This document shows, in pieces, positions 11,608-22,617 of a stretch of DNA of 64,000 nucleotides; positions within the stretch are counted from its first letter, which is position 1, and every line of letters starts with the position of its first letter. The notes beneath the pieces were generated by a model. That model was not told where the DNA came from. It saw only the letters and a list, made by a program, of their open reading frames with translations, and did no database searches. A program made the position numbers and the translations under genes. Source of the stretch: Rhizomys pruinosus (lineage: Eukaryota; Chordata; Mammalia; Rodentia; Spalacidae); contig VZQC01008831.1 of assembly GCA_009823505.1 (NCBI GenBank), positions 33,026 to 97,025 on the forward strand, in the 5' to 3' direction.

Positions 11608-11855
11608 GGGGGGGGGGGGCTGGAGAGATTGCCTAGCGGTTAAGAGCACCAACTGCTCTTGCAGAGGACCCAGGTTCGATCCCCAGCACCCACATGGTGG
11701 CTATGAGCTATCTGTAACTCCAATTCCAGGAGAACTCCAGTTCCAGGGGAATCTGAGACCATCTTCTGACCTCCGCGGCATTGCACAACAGGGGTGCACA
11801 AACCTACATGCAGACAGTACATTCATACACATACAAAAATAAATAAAATTTAAAA
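11608..11855 (+). repeat. B2 SINE with internal duplication and G13 start
   Basis: A full-length B2 with the doubled AACTCC block. Flanking repeats AAAGAAGTTG (11598-11607 and 11856-11865). The 5' G run of the B2 has expanded to 13 G (11607-11619). Confidence 0.95.
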
Positions 11856-12011
11856 AAAGAAGTTGTGGAATAAGAGCCTCATTCCTCCTAATGAACAAGT
11901 ATAGCATTTGGAGAATGTACTTACTGTGACCCAAGAGCTTACATTCTGGCAAAAAATTGGAAGAATATTACATTCATTTTAAAAACAGCAAAGCTCCACT
12001 GTCATCTATGC

Positions 12012-12118
12012 AGCTCTTAGACTGTGCAAGCACTCTGTAAGCATTATCTCATTTTTATCTTCACAACAGCTCTCAAAGTAGGCACTAACTCCAGTTTCCA
12101 TAAAGTACAATATCAGTG
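12012..12118 (+). repeat. MIR SINE
   Basis: GTAAGCATTATCTCATTTTTA and CACAACAGCTCTCAAAGTAGG match the central core of MIR. Confidence 0.75.
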
Positions 12119-12155
12119 GAGATCACCCTTCCTTTGTGCTTGGTGTAAACCCCCA

Positions 12156-12560
12156 TGTGTTGGATAGCTTTACTTGTCAACTTCACATACCTGGGAATAG
12201 GAAACATCAACTGAGGAATTTTCTCTATCAGACCAGCCTTTGGGTATGTCTGTGAGGCACTTTCTAGCCGGTAAACTGATATGGGAGGGCTCAGCCCAAT
12301 GTGGGTAGAGCTACTCCTGGCAGGTGATCTTGAGTTGTATGAGAAAGCAGACTGAGCACAGACCATGGGAGCAACCCAGTAAGCAGAGTTCCTCTATGGT
12401 TTCTGCTCCAGCTCCTGCCTTGGGATTCCTGAGTTGAGTTCTTGCCATGGCTTCCCTCAAAGATGGGCTATGATATGGAAGTGTAAGGCAGATAAACCCT
12501 TTCCTCAAGTTGCTTTTGATCATAGTGTTTTATGGCAGCAATAGAAAAGAAACTAGAACA
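12156..12560 (+). mobile_element. Solo LTR, MaLR/ORR1-like, 405 bp
   Basis: It starts TG (TGTGTTGGATAGC) and ends CA (AAACTAGAACA). CCCCA/CCCCG flanks suggest a 5-bp target duplication with one change. Internal landmarks are TGGGAGGGCTCAGCCCAATG, CAGTAAGCAGAGTTCCTC and the polyadenylation signal in GATAAACCCTTTCCTC. It is the same family and length as the solo LTR at 46600-47004. Confidence 0.8.
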
Positions 12561-12749
12561 CCCCGTTTATGGAAAACCAATCCTAGCTAAAACTTCCTAA
12601 GGGGATTACTTTCTTCTGACTTCCTCTCCTCTGAAAGCCTGCTTTCACTGAATGAGTGCACTTTTGTGTGATTATTTCAGGCTTTTCCCCCTTTTCCATA
12701 CAGTTGCATTCCGGACATTGGATCTATTCCTTTTATTAAACTAAATGAA

Positions 12750-12838
12750 TCTCTCTCTCCCTCTCCCTCTCCCTCACCCTCTCCCTCTCCCTCTCCCTCT
12801 CCCTCTTCCTCTCCCTCTCCCTCTCCCTCTTTCTCCAG
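12750..12838. repeat. (CCCTCT)n simple repeat
   Basis: About fourteen six-base units, pyrimidine only on the + strand, with few interruptions. Confidence 0.97.
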
Positions 12839-13237
12839 TCAAATCATTTACATTTACAGCAAATTTTATCAAAGATTTGGAAAGACAAAATGGGTTTAAC
12901 GCACGGTAAAGCACTACTAGCTCTACTTTGATTCTTTTTGACTACCCATGACGTTTCCTGTGTCCCCCAAGCTTTCTTTCTGGCTCCACTTTTCCCTTCT
13001 CCCATCACTCCTTCTTACTCAGGGCCAATAACATATGAATAATTTCCCTTTTGTTCTTATGGAATATTGCTTGGTCCTTGCCCATCCTTTCCAGATCCTT
13101 TTCTGATGGCTACAGCTTTGTGACCAAATTATCCTTTGAGACAAGTATTTTCCCAAATAACAACGGATCTATCCCTAACATGAATTATGCTACCAATTCA
13201 TGGGCGATAACAGAAAAGGAAACCAAAGTGTGCAGCA
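12839..13237. other. Intergenic unique sequence
   Basis: No gene or repeat recognised. Confidence 0.5.
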
Positions 13238-13253
13238 TTCTAACAACTTGCCT

Positions 13254-13409
13254 GGCCTGGCGTGGTTGCACAAGCCTTTAATCCTGGCACTTGGGAGGAG
13301 AGGCAGGGGGATCTCTGTGAGTTCAAGGACAACCTGGTCTACATAATGAGTTCCAGGACAGCCAGAGCTACAGGGAGACCCTGTCTCAAAAAGACCAAAA
13401 ATAAAAGAC
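13254..13409 (+). repeat. B1 SINE
   Basis: TTTAATCCTGGCACTTGGGA, then GAGTTCAAGGACAACCTGG and a poly(A)-like tail. Flanking direct repeats TTCTAACAACTTGCCT (13238-13253 and 13410-13425). Confidence 0.95.
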
Positions 13410-13540
13410 TTCTAACAACTTGCCTAGTACGTGATAGAACTCATTCATGAGGGTTATGCTGCCCAATACTGAAACCATTAGACTCATGTTGTTTCTCAGG
13501 TTGAATTGTAGTTAATGAAAATAAAATTAAATCAAATTTT

Positions 13541-13870
13541 TGAGCCTGTGGAAAAAGCTCAGTTGGTAAAAGGGCTTGGCCTTGCAGGCATGAAGGCCTG
13601 AGTTTCATCCCCAGAACACATGTAAAAATAGAGGTGGTGACAAAGGCTTGTATGGCCAGTTCTTGGGAAGTAGAAACTAGAGAATCCCTGGAGCTTAATA
13701 GCCAACCAGTGTAGCCTAATTGGTGAGCTCCAGGCTAGTAAGACTAGCTTTCAAAGGAGGTGAATGGTTTTTCTGTAGAGTGACACCTGAGGCTGTCCTC
13801 TGGCCTCCACAGACATGAGCAGACACTTCATTCTCACAAACACACAGTCATACCCCACACATGCATAGAT
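13541..13870 (+). repeat. tRNA-head + B1 composite SINE (B4 type)
   Basis: Head AAAGCTCAGTTGGTAAAAGG with a B-box-like stretch, a B1-like centre, and a CA-rich tail with CCTCTGGCCTCCACAGACAT. Confidence 0.65.
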
Positions 13871-13887
13871 ATACACTTTTTTTCACT

Positions 13888-14198
13888 TTAGGCTAGAGAG
13901 CTGGCTCAGTGGTTAAGAGTGCTTGTTCCACAATCATGAGGACCAGAGTTCAAATCCCAGCATCCACATAACAAGCTGGGCATTCCCCAAAAATACCTAT
14001 ATGCCAAGGAGGTCAGAGAAAGGAGGATCACATGGGCTTCCTGACTTCCACCCTAGCTGAGACACAAGACCTGGATTCTAGAAGAAACTCTGCACCAGAG
14101 GAACAGATGGAGAGATATGGAGGATACCCAACACCCTCTTCTAGACTCTACATGCATACATAGACACAGTCATCTGCATGCACACACACTCGCACAGG

Positions 14199-14230
<32 letters not shown>
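13888..14230 (+). repeat. Composite SINE (B4 type) with (CA)n tail
   Basis: Head GAGCTGGCTCAGTGGTTAAG, then a long diverged middle, then a CA tract near 14199-14226. Confidence 0.65.
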
Positions 14231-14231
<1 letters not shown>

Positions 14232-14261
14232 TAAATCAATTTTAAGATTATTTTTACTTCT

Positions 14262-14350
14262 TCAATTTCATTGGGCACATTTCAAGGTCTCATGTGGCCG
14301 CTGGGTATTGTACTGGACATCACAGATGGTGGCCAGTTCTTGCAGGCCTG
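14262..14350 (+). mobile_element. Old DNA-transposon-like remnant (hAT type)
   Basis: GGGCACATTTCAAGGTCTCATGTGGCCGCTGGGTATTGTACTGGACA resembles the end of a common placental hAT-type MER repeat. The exact family and strand are uncertain. Confidence 0.3.
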
Positions 14351-14785
14351 AGTTTTGTTGGGCAGTGTTGCTTCCAAGCAGTTCCCAGACTGCTATCTCT
14401 TGCTTGTGTGTCACCATTAGAGGTGGTGACATGCTCCTCTTATTCTTTTTATGTTGGACTGCCATCTGCTGTGCCATTTATAAAGGAGTACGAACACATG
14501 GCATCTTTTACAATAAGAAGACTCTGAACAAAGCAGCCAATTTTCTGTGCCATCCACGGTAGTGTCTGACAACTGTAGGTGTCCTGCACAGGTGAAGAAA
14601 TAGCTAGACCATGCTCAGCCATGTTTCAAGTCACCCTAGAAGCCTGTTGAGACAGCTTATTATCAGAAACCTAAGGTCTGATTTCATAAGGCATGAGCTG
14701 CTTGATGAACCTTCTAGAAACAGCAGGTCTTTTAAAGAGTGCTTGTTTTCCTGCCCTCTCCTTTGAATGATAAAACACAGCTGTC
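14351..14785. other. Intergenic unique sequence
   Basis: No gene or further repeat recognised. Confidence 0.4.
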
Positions 14786-14787
14786 AC

Positions 14788-15016
14788 TTTTTTTTTCTTT
14801 TCTTTTCTTAGACAAGGTCTCATGTATCCCAGGCTGACCTGGCACTTGCTGTGTAACCAAACGTGACCTTGAACTCGTGATCCTGACTCTTCCTCCCAAG
14901 TACTGGAATTGCAAGCCTATGTAATCCAAACCCTTGATTATGCAGTGCTGGGGATCAAACCCAGGGCTGCATGCATGCTAGGCAAGTACTCTACTCACGG
15001 AGCTACACCCCCAGGC
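14788..15016 (-). repeat. B1 + ID composite SINE
   Basis: The + strand shows reversed B1 (GACAAGGTCTCATGTATCCC, CCAAGTACTGGAATTGCAAG) followed by reversed ID (GTGCTGGGGATCAAACCCAG, CAAGTACTCTACTCACGGAG). Confidence 0.75.
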
Positions 15017-15159
15017 TAGAGAAACAGCTCACATTGCCTTGCAATGTTGATGGCTCCCTATGTAACGATCCTCTCTGAAGCCTGAATTCTCTTGAATTCT
15101 CAGCTCATTGTTCAAACTGTCCCCATTTCTTCCCTTTCAGCTTTGATAGCATAATGGAA

Positions 15160-15480
15160 GGCTAGAATGCCCGTGGTTCTCAACGTGCCTGGACCCTCCA
15201 GGGAAGCTGAGGAAATAGATGGCAAGGCCCACTGAAAGACAAACAAGTCAGACTCCAGATGAGGGGCTTAAATATTGTGGACCTCCGCACAGGATTCCCA
15301 GCTGCTACAGATTCCCTTTGCACAAGCACTGCTGGGGGAAGCTTTGTAAAATGTAAATTCCCATGCCCCTCACCAATGTCAGAGTCTCCTGGCTTGGGAT
15401 CAAGCTATTTGTATTTTTCTAGAAACGCACAAGGGATTCCCAAGGGAAGACAGCTTTGGAAACACATGGCTGCATGTGCT
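15160..15480 (+). mobile_element. MER5A-like hAT remnant
   Basis: GTGGTTCTCAACGTGCCTGG at the start and TTGTATTTTTCTAGAAACGC in the body resemble MER5A. It is strongly diverged. Confidence 0.4.
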
Positions 15481-16453
15481 TGTCACCATTCTGGCCCCCA
15501 CAGCAAAACCTCCAAGTGACAGAAATCTACCTCTCCTGGTCCTCAGGCCGTAAACACAGCATATAGTGTCCCTTAAAATGCAGTTGCATGGGTTGCTCTT
15601 GGCTGTCTGAAGCCACCAAGGCCCTCCCAGCTTCCATCAGGCTTGGAGTTTAGCTCTACCTTATAAAAGGGAAAGTAAAATAAATAAAGCTGAGGTCTGG
15701 ATTTTCAGTTTGAAAATCCCTAAGCGATGAGCCTTTTCTGTTCATAATATAACTTTTCTGCCTCAAGATTAGCCTTCTTTCTACTGAGCATCCAGCCCAC
15801 CTTGCAGTTGAGTTGTCAGTACCAGCATCTTGCTTCATACACAGGAGATTATCAGTAAATGTTTCAAGAGGGGTGAGAAGTGTGCAGAAATATGCCTGGA
15901 TTCATACTTTGATATCCAAAGATTTTTTTTAAGGCCCTTAGTTTTACATTTGAAAAAAGAAGCCCCTTTTGAGGCAATCAAATTACTTTGAAGACACATC
16001 ACTGCATACAATGAGATAAAGTAAAATTTAGAGAAATTATTGAAATTAGCAGAAGATGCACCCTGCAAACTGTCTAATTAATGCATTGGGAATTACCGTC
16101 ACTCCAATTTTAAATCAATTTTCTCAAGTAAATGGAAGAGCCCAGTAAAAATTTCTTCCTTGTATTTGTGTGAATTTTGCTCTTAAATGCCATTTCACTG
16201 GCCAGAAAACGAAAGGCAAGAGAAAGTATCACTTGTCTCCAAGGGGATTTCCTGCAGAGCCTTCAGGGCATTAACTAGAACTGCCTGTAGGTGGTTTTCC
16301 TCAGGCTGGACCATCAGAGGCAGTTAGCACCTACATGTGATCCAAACATGTTCACCTAGAGATCCTTCAGAATTTGTCACTGACGATTTTGAACTCAGGA
16401 TGAGGATGCTCTTTCCTTCCTTTTGATGCTGTTCCTTATATTTTACACGATAA
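15481..16453. other. Intergenic unique sequence
   Basis: Nearly 1 kb with no gene or repeat recognised. It may hold conserved non-coding DNA, which I cannot judge without alignment. Confidence 0.5.
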
Positions 16454-16455
16454 AA

Positions 16456-16820
16456 CTATTTTGGTAGACTGAGTAGATAGTGCAGTTGGTAAAGTGTTTG
16501 CGTTGCAAGCATAAGAACCTGAATTCAAATCCCAGAACCCACATAAAGAAGGTGGGAGTGGTGACATGTACTTGTAGTCTCAGAACTGGGGAGGTCGAGA
16601 CAGGCAGATCTGGGCCATACCCATCAACCGGCCTAGCCAAATTGGCAAGCCCCAAGCCAGCGAGAGAGTCTATCTCAAGAACAAAGGAACAAATAGGAGA
16701 AAACAAAACTGGTGCATAATACCTGAAGAATAACCCCCAATGTAATCTTCAAGCCTCCATTCGCATGCACGCATACAAGTTTGCACACCTGAACACACAC
16801 ATGCACCCCCACACACACAC
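16456..16820 (+). repeat. Composite SINE (B4 type)
   Basis: Head GTGCAGTTGGTAAAGTGTTT, B-box-like GAATTCAAATCCCAGAACCC, B1-like centre and a CA-rich tail. Confidence 0.7.
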
Positions 16821-16829
16821 ATAATTTTT

Positions 16830-16965
16830 AGCATCAGATATAGTGGTACATGCCTGTAATTTCAACACAAGGAGGTAAAGGCAGAAATATTAGGAGTTCA
16901 AGGTCATTCAGTAAGTTTCACAGGGAAGCATAAGTTGCATGAGATCCTGTCTCAGAATAACAAAA
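16830..16965 (+). repeat. B1-like SINE
   Basis: TAGTGGTACATGCCTGTAAT, then AGGAGTTCAAGGTCATTC and an A-rich end, running into (CATA)n at 16969-17010. Confidence 0.7.
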
Positions 16966-16968
16966 ACA

Positions 16969-17012
16969 TACATTCATACATACATACATACATACATACA
17001 TATACATACATA
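16969..17012. repeat. (CATA)n microsatellite
   Basis: Tandem CATA/TACA units after the B1 tail. Confidence 0.9.
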
Positions 17013-17064
17013 TAAAGTGTGTCAGCTCAATAGTGAATTTTCGAACACACTAAAATTCAGATTC

Positions 17065-17287
17065 GGGCTGGAGAGATGGCCTAGCAGTTAAGAGCGCCGA
17101 CTGCTCTTGCAGAGGACCCAGGTTCGATCCCCAGCACCTACATGGCAGCTGAGAACCGTCTGTAACTCCAATTCCAGGAGAACTCCAGTTCCAGAGGTAT
17201 CTGACACCCTCTTCTGACCTCCGCGGCATTGCACGACTCGGGTGCACAGACCTACATGCAGACAGTACATTCATACACATAATAAAA

Positions 17288-17327
<40 letters not shown>

Positions 17328-17332
17328 AAAAT
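17065..17332 (+). repeat. B2 SINE with internal duplication
   Basis: A full-length copy with the doubled AACTCC block and an (AAAT)n tail. Flanking direct repeats AAAATTCAGATTC (17052-17064 and 17333-17345). Confidence 0.95.
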
Positions 17333-17530
17333 AAAATTCAGATTCATTTGGGTAAACATTAGAGAGCTTTTTACCTCTGTTCAAAAATAGGATCAGGTTC
17401 ATTGCTCACTACTTGGTAGTTTTTGTTTATTTAAACCTTTAATGAAAAATGTTAATCCACCGTAGCTTATCACACAAAATTTGCCAGTTGTGTATTCCTT
17501 ATGTATCCTTCATGGATTTCAAAATTACTT

Positions 17531-17735
17531 CAAGGATTGGAGAGATGCTTCCAAGAGCGAGGACTGCTCTTGCAAAGAAACTGTTTGTATTTCTAGCACC
17601 CACAATTCCTTGTGACTCCAGCTCCAGGGGATCCAACATCTTCTGACCTCTGAGGGCACTGTACCAGTGGGCATAAACCCACGCCCATATACACAAACAT
17701 ACATATACGCAGAGATTAAAAAATAACATAGTTTT
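17531..17735 (+). repeat. B2/B3 SINE, diverged
   Basis: GGATTGGAGAGATGCTTCCA, CTCTTGCAAAGAAACTGT, CCAGCTCCAGGGGATCCAAC and CTTCTGACCTCTGAGGGCA. Confidence 0.75.
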
Positions 17736-17989
17736 TAAAAATTCAAAATGGATTTTGAATGTATCTTGAGAAAATGATCCAAATATTATCAATCTATCTG
17801 TAAGAAAATCTACTTATAATGGTCAAAATTAGGAAACAATTGAATTGCCCCCATATAGAGAATGGCTAATTGAAAGAATATTTTGAAACTAGTTTAAATG
17901 TAGATTAAGAAGGACAGAGAGTAACCTAGAATTGCATATCAAATAACAACATTTTAAAACAATGTGCAATTATGATTAAAATAATTAAT

Positions 17990-18190
17990 CTTGGCTACAA
18001 CCAAAAGACAGATAATAACAAATGTTGGTGAGAATATAGAAAAATTTGAATACTTGTACTAGGCTGATGGGAATGTAAAATGGCAGAGTTGTCAGCCATT
18101 TCCTTAAAATATTTAACATAAGGTTACTATAAAACCCAACAAATCTTCACCAAGGTATATAAACAAAAGAATGGAGAATAGTTGTTTTAA
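17990..18190 (+). mobile_element. Old L1M: ORF2 C-terminal part
   Basis: AACAAATGTTGGTGAGAATA, GGTATATAAACAAAAGAATGG and the GATGGGAATGTAAAATGGCA block are classic mammalian L1M ORF2 landmarks. It is the first of three pieces of one element, broken by later insertions. Confidence 0.75.
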
Positions 18191-18194
18191 AATG

Positions 18195-18545
18195 CAAAGT
18201 CAGCTGGACAAAAACCCAGCACAGAACTGTAGAAATAGATAGCAGAGCCCAACCTTGGCTGAGGAAATATTGGCAGCAGATGGTGGTCAGGTGAGGAAGA
18301 CCTGTCCCTCTTTAGAAAAGAGACTCTGGATAGGCTGACTAGAGCTCAGGGGAGGAGCTGGCACTGAGGAGTGAGCAAGGAGAGTAATTTGGCACAATGG
18401 ACTCTAGCAGGAATGACAGAAGATGTGAAATCCGGAGATGGGAGGGGCTGAGGGAGGGTGCGAAGGGAAAAGTAGGTATAATGGCAATTAAGACTGACTG
18501 AAAATTATGTATAACAGACATAAAAAAATCAATAAAAATAAATAT
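18195..18545 (+). mobile_element. Rodent L1 3' UTR-like insertion in L1M
   Basis: Purine-rich sequence (GGGAGGGGCTGAGGGAGGGT) ends in an A/T-rich tail and interrupts the L1M. It looks like the 3' end of a younger rodent L1. No clear target duplication is seen. Confidence 0.45.
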
Positions 18546-18643
18546 ATGAAAATGAAAATAGCAATAATAATAAAATATTTTATTATATTATATTAATATA
18601 TTTTTACATTAAAAAAATGGTTGCTCAAATATATTCATTACAG

Positions 18644-18866
18644 GGACTGGAGAGATGGTTCAATGGTTAAGAACACTGCCTGTTTTTGCAAGGGACCTGG
18701 TTCCCAGTACCTACAGGCAGCTAACGCTCATCCTTAACTCCAACTCCAGGGCATCTGAAGCCCTCTTCTGGACTCCATGGGCATTGCACACTCATGGTGC
18801 ACTTACATACATGCAGGCAAAACACTCATATACATAAAAAATTAAGTAAATCAAAAAAATTAAAAC
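18644..18866 (+). repeat. B2 SINE inside L1M
   Basis: Diverged B2. Flanks TATTCATTACAG and TGTTCATTGCAG are an imperfect target duplication within the old L1. Confidence 0.85.
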
Positions 18867-18867
18867 T

Positions 18868-19140
18868 GTTCATTGCAGCATGCCTTATAATAGACAAGAC
18901 ACAGAAGGGACATTAATTAGAGAATTGATAAACAAAATGGGCTATAGCCTTACAATGGAACATTATTCTGAAGTAAGAAGGCATAAAAATGCTGATAAAT
19001 GATACATGGACAAACTTTGAACACATGCTAGGTGAAAGAAGACAGACAAAAAGGATCAGTTTTGAAGAAATCTATATGAAATGTCTAAACTAGACAAATA
19101 TGCACAGTCAAAAAATCTCTAGTGCTTAGAGAGTTAAGAA
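18868..19140 (+). mobile_element. Old L1M continued: end of ORF2 and 3' UTR
   Basis: TTCATTGCAGCATGCC, GATAAACAAAATGGGCTATA, ACAATGGAACATTATTCTGA and TATATGAAATGTCTAAACTAG are typical. It is not open. Confidence 0.8.
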
Positions 19141-19145
19141 AAAAT

Positions 19146-19336
19146 GAAGGCTCTAGAGAGATGGGTTAGAAGTTAAGAGCTCACACTGCTATATGGGTGC
19201 TATATGGTGCTCAGAACCACCTTAACTCCAGTTCCAGGGAATACAACACCCATTTGGGCACCTGTGATCACATGTGCACATACCCACACAGACACACATA
19301 TATACAAAGTAAACTAATTTTTTAAAAAAGAAACTG
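19146..19336 (+). repeat. B2-related SINE inside L1M
   Basis: CTCTAGAGAGATGGGTTAGA, TTAACTCCAGTTCCAGGGA and a CA-rich tail. It interrupts the L1M 3' UTR. Confidence 0.75.
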
Positions 19337-19341
19337 AAGAA

Positions 19342-19500
19342 TAACTGCTAATGGGTATAGGATTTCTTTGGGGGTGAAACACATGCTAAAATTGATTTTG
19401 CTGGTGATTGCATAATACTGTGACCATATAAACCACTGATATTTTAACTGGGTAAATTATGCACTATGTGAATTTTCTCTAAATAAAACACTTATTAAAA
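19342..19500 (+). mobile_element. Old L1M 3' UTR end
   Basis: CTGCTAATGGGTATAGGATT, TGGTGATTGCATAATACTGT and a TCTCTAAATAAAACAC end match the L1M 3' UTR. Confidence 0.75.
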
Positions 19501-19511
19501 TATGCATAGTT

Positions 19512-19668
19512 AGCCGGGCATGGTGCTGCATGCCTTTGAATTCAGCACTCGGGAGGCAAAGGCAGGCAGATCTCTGTGAGTTCAAGTCCAGCCTGGTCTA
19601 TATAGGGAGTTCCAGGCCAACTGGAGCTACAGGGAGATCTTGTCCCCTAAAAAAGACCAAAAATATCC
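19512..19668 (+). repeat. B1 SINE
   Basis: AGCCGGGCATGGTGCTGCAT start and GAGTTCAAGTCCAGCCTGG centre. Flanks ATGCATAGTTA and ATCCATAGTTA are the target duplication. Confidence 0.92.
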
Positions 19669-19669
19669 A

Positions 19670-20108
19670 TAGTTATATACAATTACTAAAGAAATGGATA
19701 TACATGGGAAAAGTCCAAGTTTTCTAATATTTTATAATATAATTTAATAATTATAACAAAACTTTAAGTGAATCTGATGAATGGAGAGAAATCAGTGCAG
19801 AGCCTTCCTACTTAGTTCTGGGAGTACTCCTTTTCTTTTTCTTCAATGGAGATTCAATTTCTTTTCAACCCAGACTTACCTGACTTGAAAACAAAGACAA
19901 GTAGCAAGTGATCCTCCCTACCAGTGAGATGTGATGTAATAGGTGCTAGGAGCCACAGTAGGCTTCCAAGGACCATTGGTTTGCCATTATTTGTCAGTAT
20001 ACATCCTGTGTTCCACTCATGTCCCTATACTATCCTCTGCAATTTCATTTTCTCCCATAATTTTGACTCCTTCTTATAGCAGTGATTCCCAAATCCTTAT
20101 TTTCTTTT
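19670..20108. other. Intergenic unique sequence
   Basis: No gene or repeat recognised. Confidence 0.45.
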
Positions 20109-20232
20109 TGTTGTTGTTGTTGTTGTTGTTTTTAATTTTTTTAATTGATGTTTTGTGTATTTCATACATCATTTTCCAATTCAGTTCAGGCATATATCCC
20201 CTTATTTTCGCCATGGAGCTCGTCCCTGAATT
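20109..20232 (-). mobile_element. L1 3' end fragment with (TTG)n
   Basis: A T-rich start with seven TTG units is followed by TTAATTGATGTTTTGTGTAT and TTCATACATCATTTTCC. This is the reversed L1 3' end, like that of L1-B at 57.15 kb. Confidence 0.6.
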
Positions 20233-20512
20233 TTAACTCCTGTAACTACCTGCCTCTCGTTAATAATAAAGTTTGCTAACGAATTATGTCCATTGCCATT
20301 AAAGCCTTTACCTTTAGAATCAGCACTTGAAAGCATATCTTTTATTGTTTATTAGCCCAATACGAGCTTGTTTGTTGGAAGGTTCCATCTCAGCACTGGT
20401 GTCAAGCTAGATGGAGGGTAGAAGAAAAACATGAATAACGGAGGAGGGAGGAGTTTCCTGGTGTTCTATGTCACTATCTCCTTTGGATTTCTACTCAAAA
20501 TAAAAAGCAGGT

Positions 20513-20630
20513 TTTCTATCTGAGACCCTCTTCTGACCTCCGCGGCATTGCACGACACGGGTGCACAGACCTGCATGCAGACAGTACATTCATACATATA
20601 TAGAAATAAATAAAATTTTAAAAAATTTTT
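20513..20630 (+). repeat. 5'-truncated B2 SINE
   Basis: Only the last ~110 bases of a B2 are present, starting ATCTGAGACCCTC and including CCTCCGCGGCATTGCACGAC. Flanking direct repeats TAAAAAGCAGGT (20501-20512 and 20631-20642) show it inserted truncated. Five extra bases (TTTCT) sit at the 5' junction. Confidence 0.9.
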
Positions 20631-20789
20631 TAAAAAGCAGGTACATGTTCAAAGACAGTATAACACTTCACCCCTTCCCTCTTCTACTCAATCATAAAAC
20701 AGCTCTGACCATTATCAAGGGTGCTGACAAGAGGCCATAAATCCCCTAGAATAGCATGAGACAAATTTTGGTAGCACTGTGCTAATGAG

Positions 20790-20985
20790 CCACATGCATT
20801 ATCCGGTTTAAAGCCCACATCAAGTCCAAGGTCAGTGTTAAGGTGAACTGCACTTCTGAATTAGATTCAGGCAAACAAATTAAGTTGCTCAAGATCACCC
20901 AGCTGAGAAGTGAAGGAATGAGACTGAACTCAGACACCCAGATTCCAGATCCTCCCTCTCTATAAACCAAAGTTCCTTCACCTCA
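20790..20985 (+). repeat. MIR SINE
   Basis: AAGTTGCTCAAGATCACCCA, GCTGAGAAGTGAAGGAATGA and CCCAGATTCCAGATCC match MIR core and 3' region. Confidence 0.75.
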
Positions 20986-21036
20986 GCACCAGTGACACTG
21001 AATGTCAAAAACAGTGGTGAACATCAAAAACATCTC

Positions 21037-21262
21037 CGGGCTAGAGAGATGGCTCAACAGTTAAGAACACTGGCTGCTCTACCTGAGGATGGGAGGAGGG
21101 GATTTCAATTCCCAGCACCCCCATGGTGGCTAACTCCAATTCCAAATGATCCAATGCCCTCTTCTGCCCTCTGTAGGCTTTGCATGATGCAAGTGTACTT
21201 ACAGACATGTGGGTAAAACATTCAAAGACATAAAATAAAAATAAATAAATAAATATTTTTAA
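21037..21262 (+). repeat. B2 SINE
   Basis: GGGCTAGAGAGATGGCTCAA, CCATGGTGGCTAACTCCAAT and an (AAAT)n tail. Confidence 0.88.
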
Positions 21263-21670
21263 ACTCCAATAGTTTCAAATGTCTCATGGTGAGTAAAATT
21301 ACTCCCAGCTGAGAAATACTACTGTGGCAGATGGAGGAATTAGCTTAGATATTAATAAATCATAGATTTATGACAATTAGTGAATAACTCAACCTGTATT
21401 CAGGCCAAGAATGGCCTGTTGCTATATACCATTGCATATTTCTTATCAATATATTAAGGAATAAAGAAACTACAGCAAAAAAATGGAGTGGCTGAATAAA
21501 AGAAAAATAGGTAAGATTATTCTTCTGGAATGATTTGCTTTTATTTAAAGCTAAAGAAACTGAAATGGTCCCTGAAGACTTAAGGGAAAAGACTGTTAAA
21601 TATTGTTAGAGTCTCTAAAGGACTTAAGCTTAAATAAGAGCAAGCAGAAATGTTCTCAAAATTGGTGTAT
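21263..21670. other. AT-rich intergenic unique sequence
   Basis: No gene or repeat recognised. Confidence 0.5.
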
Positions 21671-21671
21671 C

Positions 21672-21838
21672 CAAAACTCAGCTACAAATTAAAATCACCT
21701 AGTGAGCATTCAAAACACCAAGATCTCAGTATTATCCCCAAGAGATGGTAGTTTAATTGATCTGGGATGTGAACTGGGTTTGGGTTTTTTTAAGCTTGCC
21801 AACTGTTTCTAATATGAATCCCAAGCTCAGAAGTACTG
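21672..21838 (+). mobile_element. MER5A-like hAT-Charlie remnant
   Basis: AAAATCACCTAGTGAGCATT, ATTGATCTGGGATGTGAACT and CCAACTGTTTCTAATATGAA follow the MER5A order. Confidence 0.55.
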
Positions 21839-21839
21839 T

Positions 21840-22615
21840 GATGAAAGACTAACATAGTGTTTTATCTCTATGGGTCCTATCAGTTCTGTAGATTAAGAGG
21901 ACTGCACATTTATTTTAATAGAAAACCAAATGCATATCTATAATAAGCACAGTATAGCCATTATCTTCAACATTCACTGAACTATTAATCAGCAGACGTA
22001 TAGATGCTTATGGGATCCTAGAAGCAGAGATGAAAGTATTCTCTAATTCCTGGCCTTTAGACCAGCCTTTCCTGCATTATTATTCCCAAAAAGGAAAGCA
22101 AACAAAAGTGATAGAAAGAATATTGGTTATTTCAGAATTTTCCAGAGCACTATAAAATGTGATGAGAAAAAGATTTTAATTATTAAGTAACATGTGATTT
22201 GGAATGGTTCACAGGTTCCAAACAATATGTTTTAGATTATTCCAAAATGATTGATTAGGTTATTTCCCTAAAAGTCAACCTTTACCTTAGCACTATGAAT
22301 AATCCAGAATTCAATGGGTGCATCAGTTTCAAATATGCACTTTAATCAGATGACTATAGGACATTTTAGGAGTTCATGACTACAGGCTTTAACCATAGAA
22401 GAGACAACTATTTGCTAAAGCAGCTTTCTAACACAACAATTACCAAACCTGGCTTATTCCAGACAGATCCTCCAAATACCCTCCTTTTCACTCCCTAGAG
22501 GATTTAACCCCTATGTCTGGCAATCAACAAAACACTAGTGACATTCAGATTATTTCTTCGGTAGTAATGATCTTTTCAAATCACGCTAAACAAAAGTTTG
22601 TTCCTCAATAAGCAC
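21840..22615. other. Intergenic unique sequence
   Basis: AT-rich DNA with no gene or repeat recognised. Confidence 0.5.
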
Positions 22616-22617
22616 TC

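Noticed and set aside
13254..13450. Frames reading TPLILALGRQRQ / DLCEFKASLVY
   Set aside because: This is the recurrent translation of B1 in several places (also 37.9, 52.6, 53.2 kb), not a gene.
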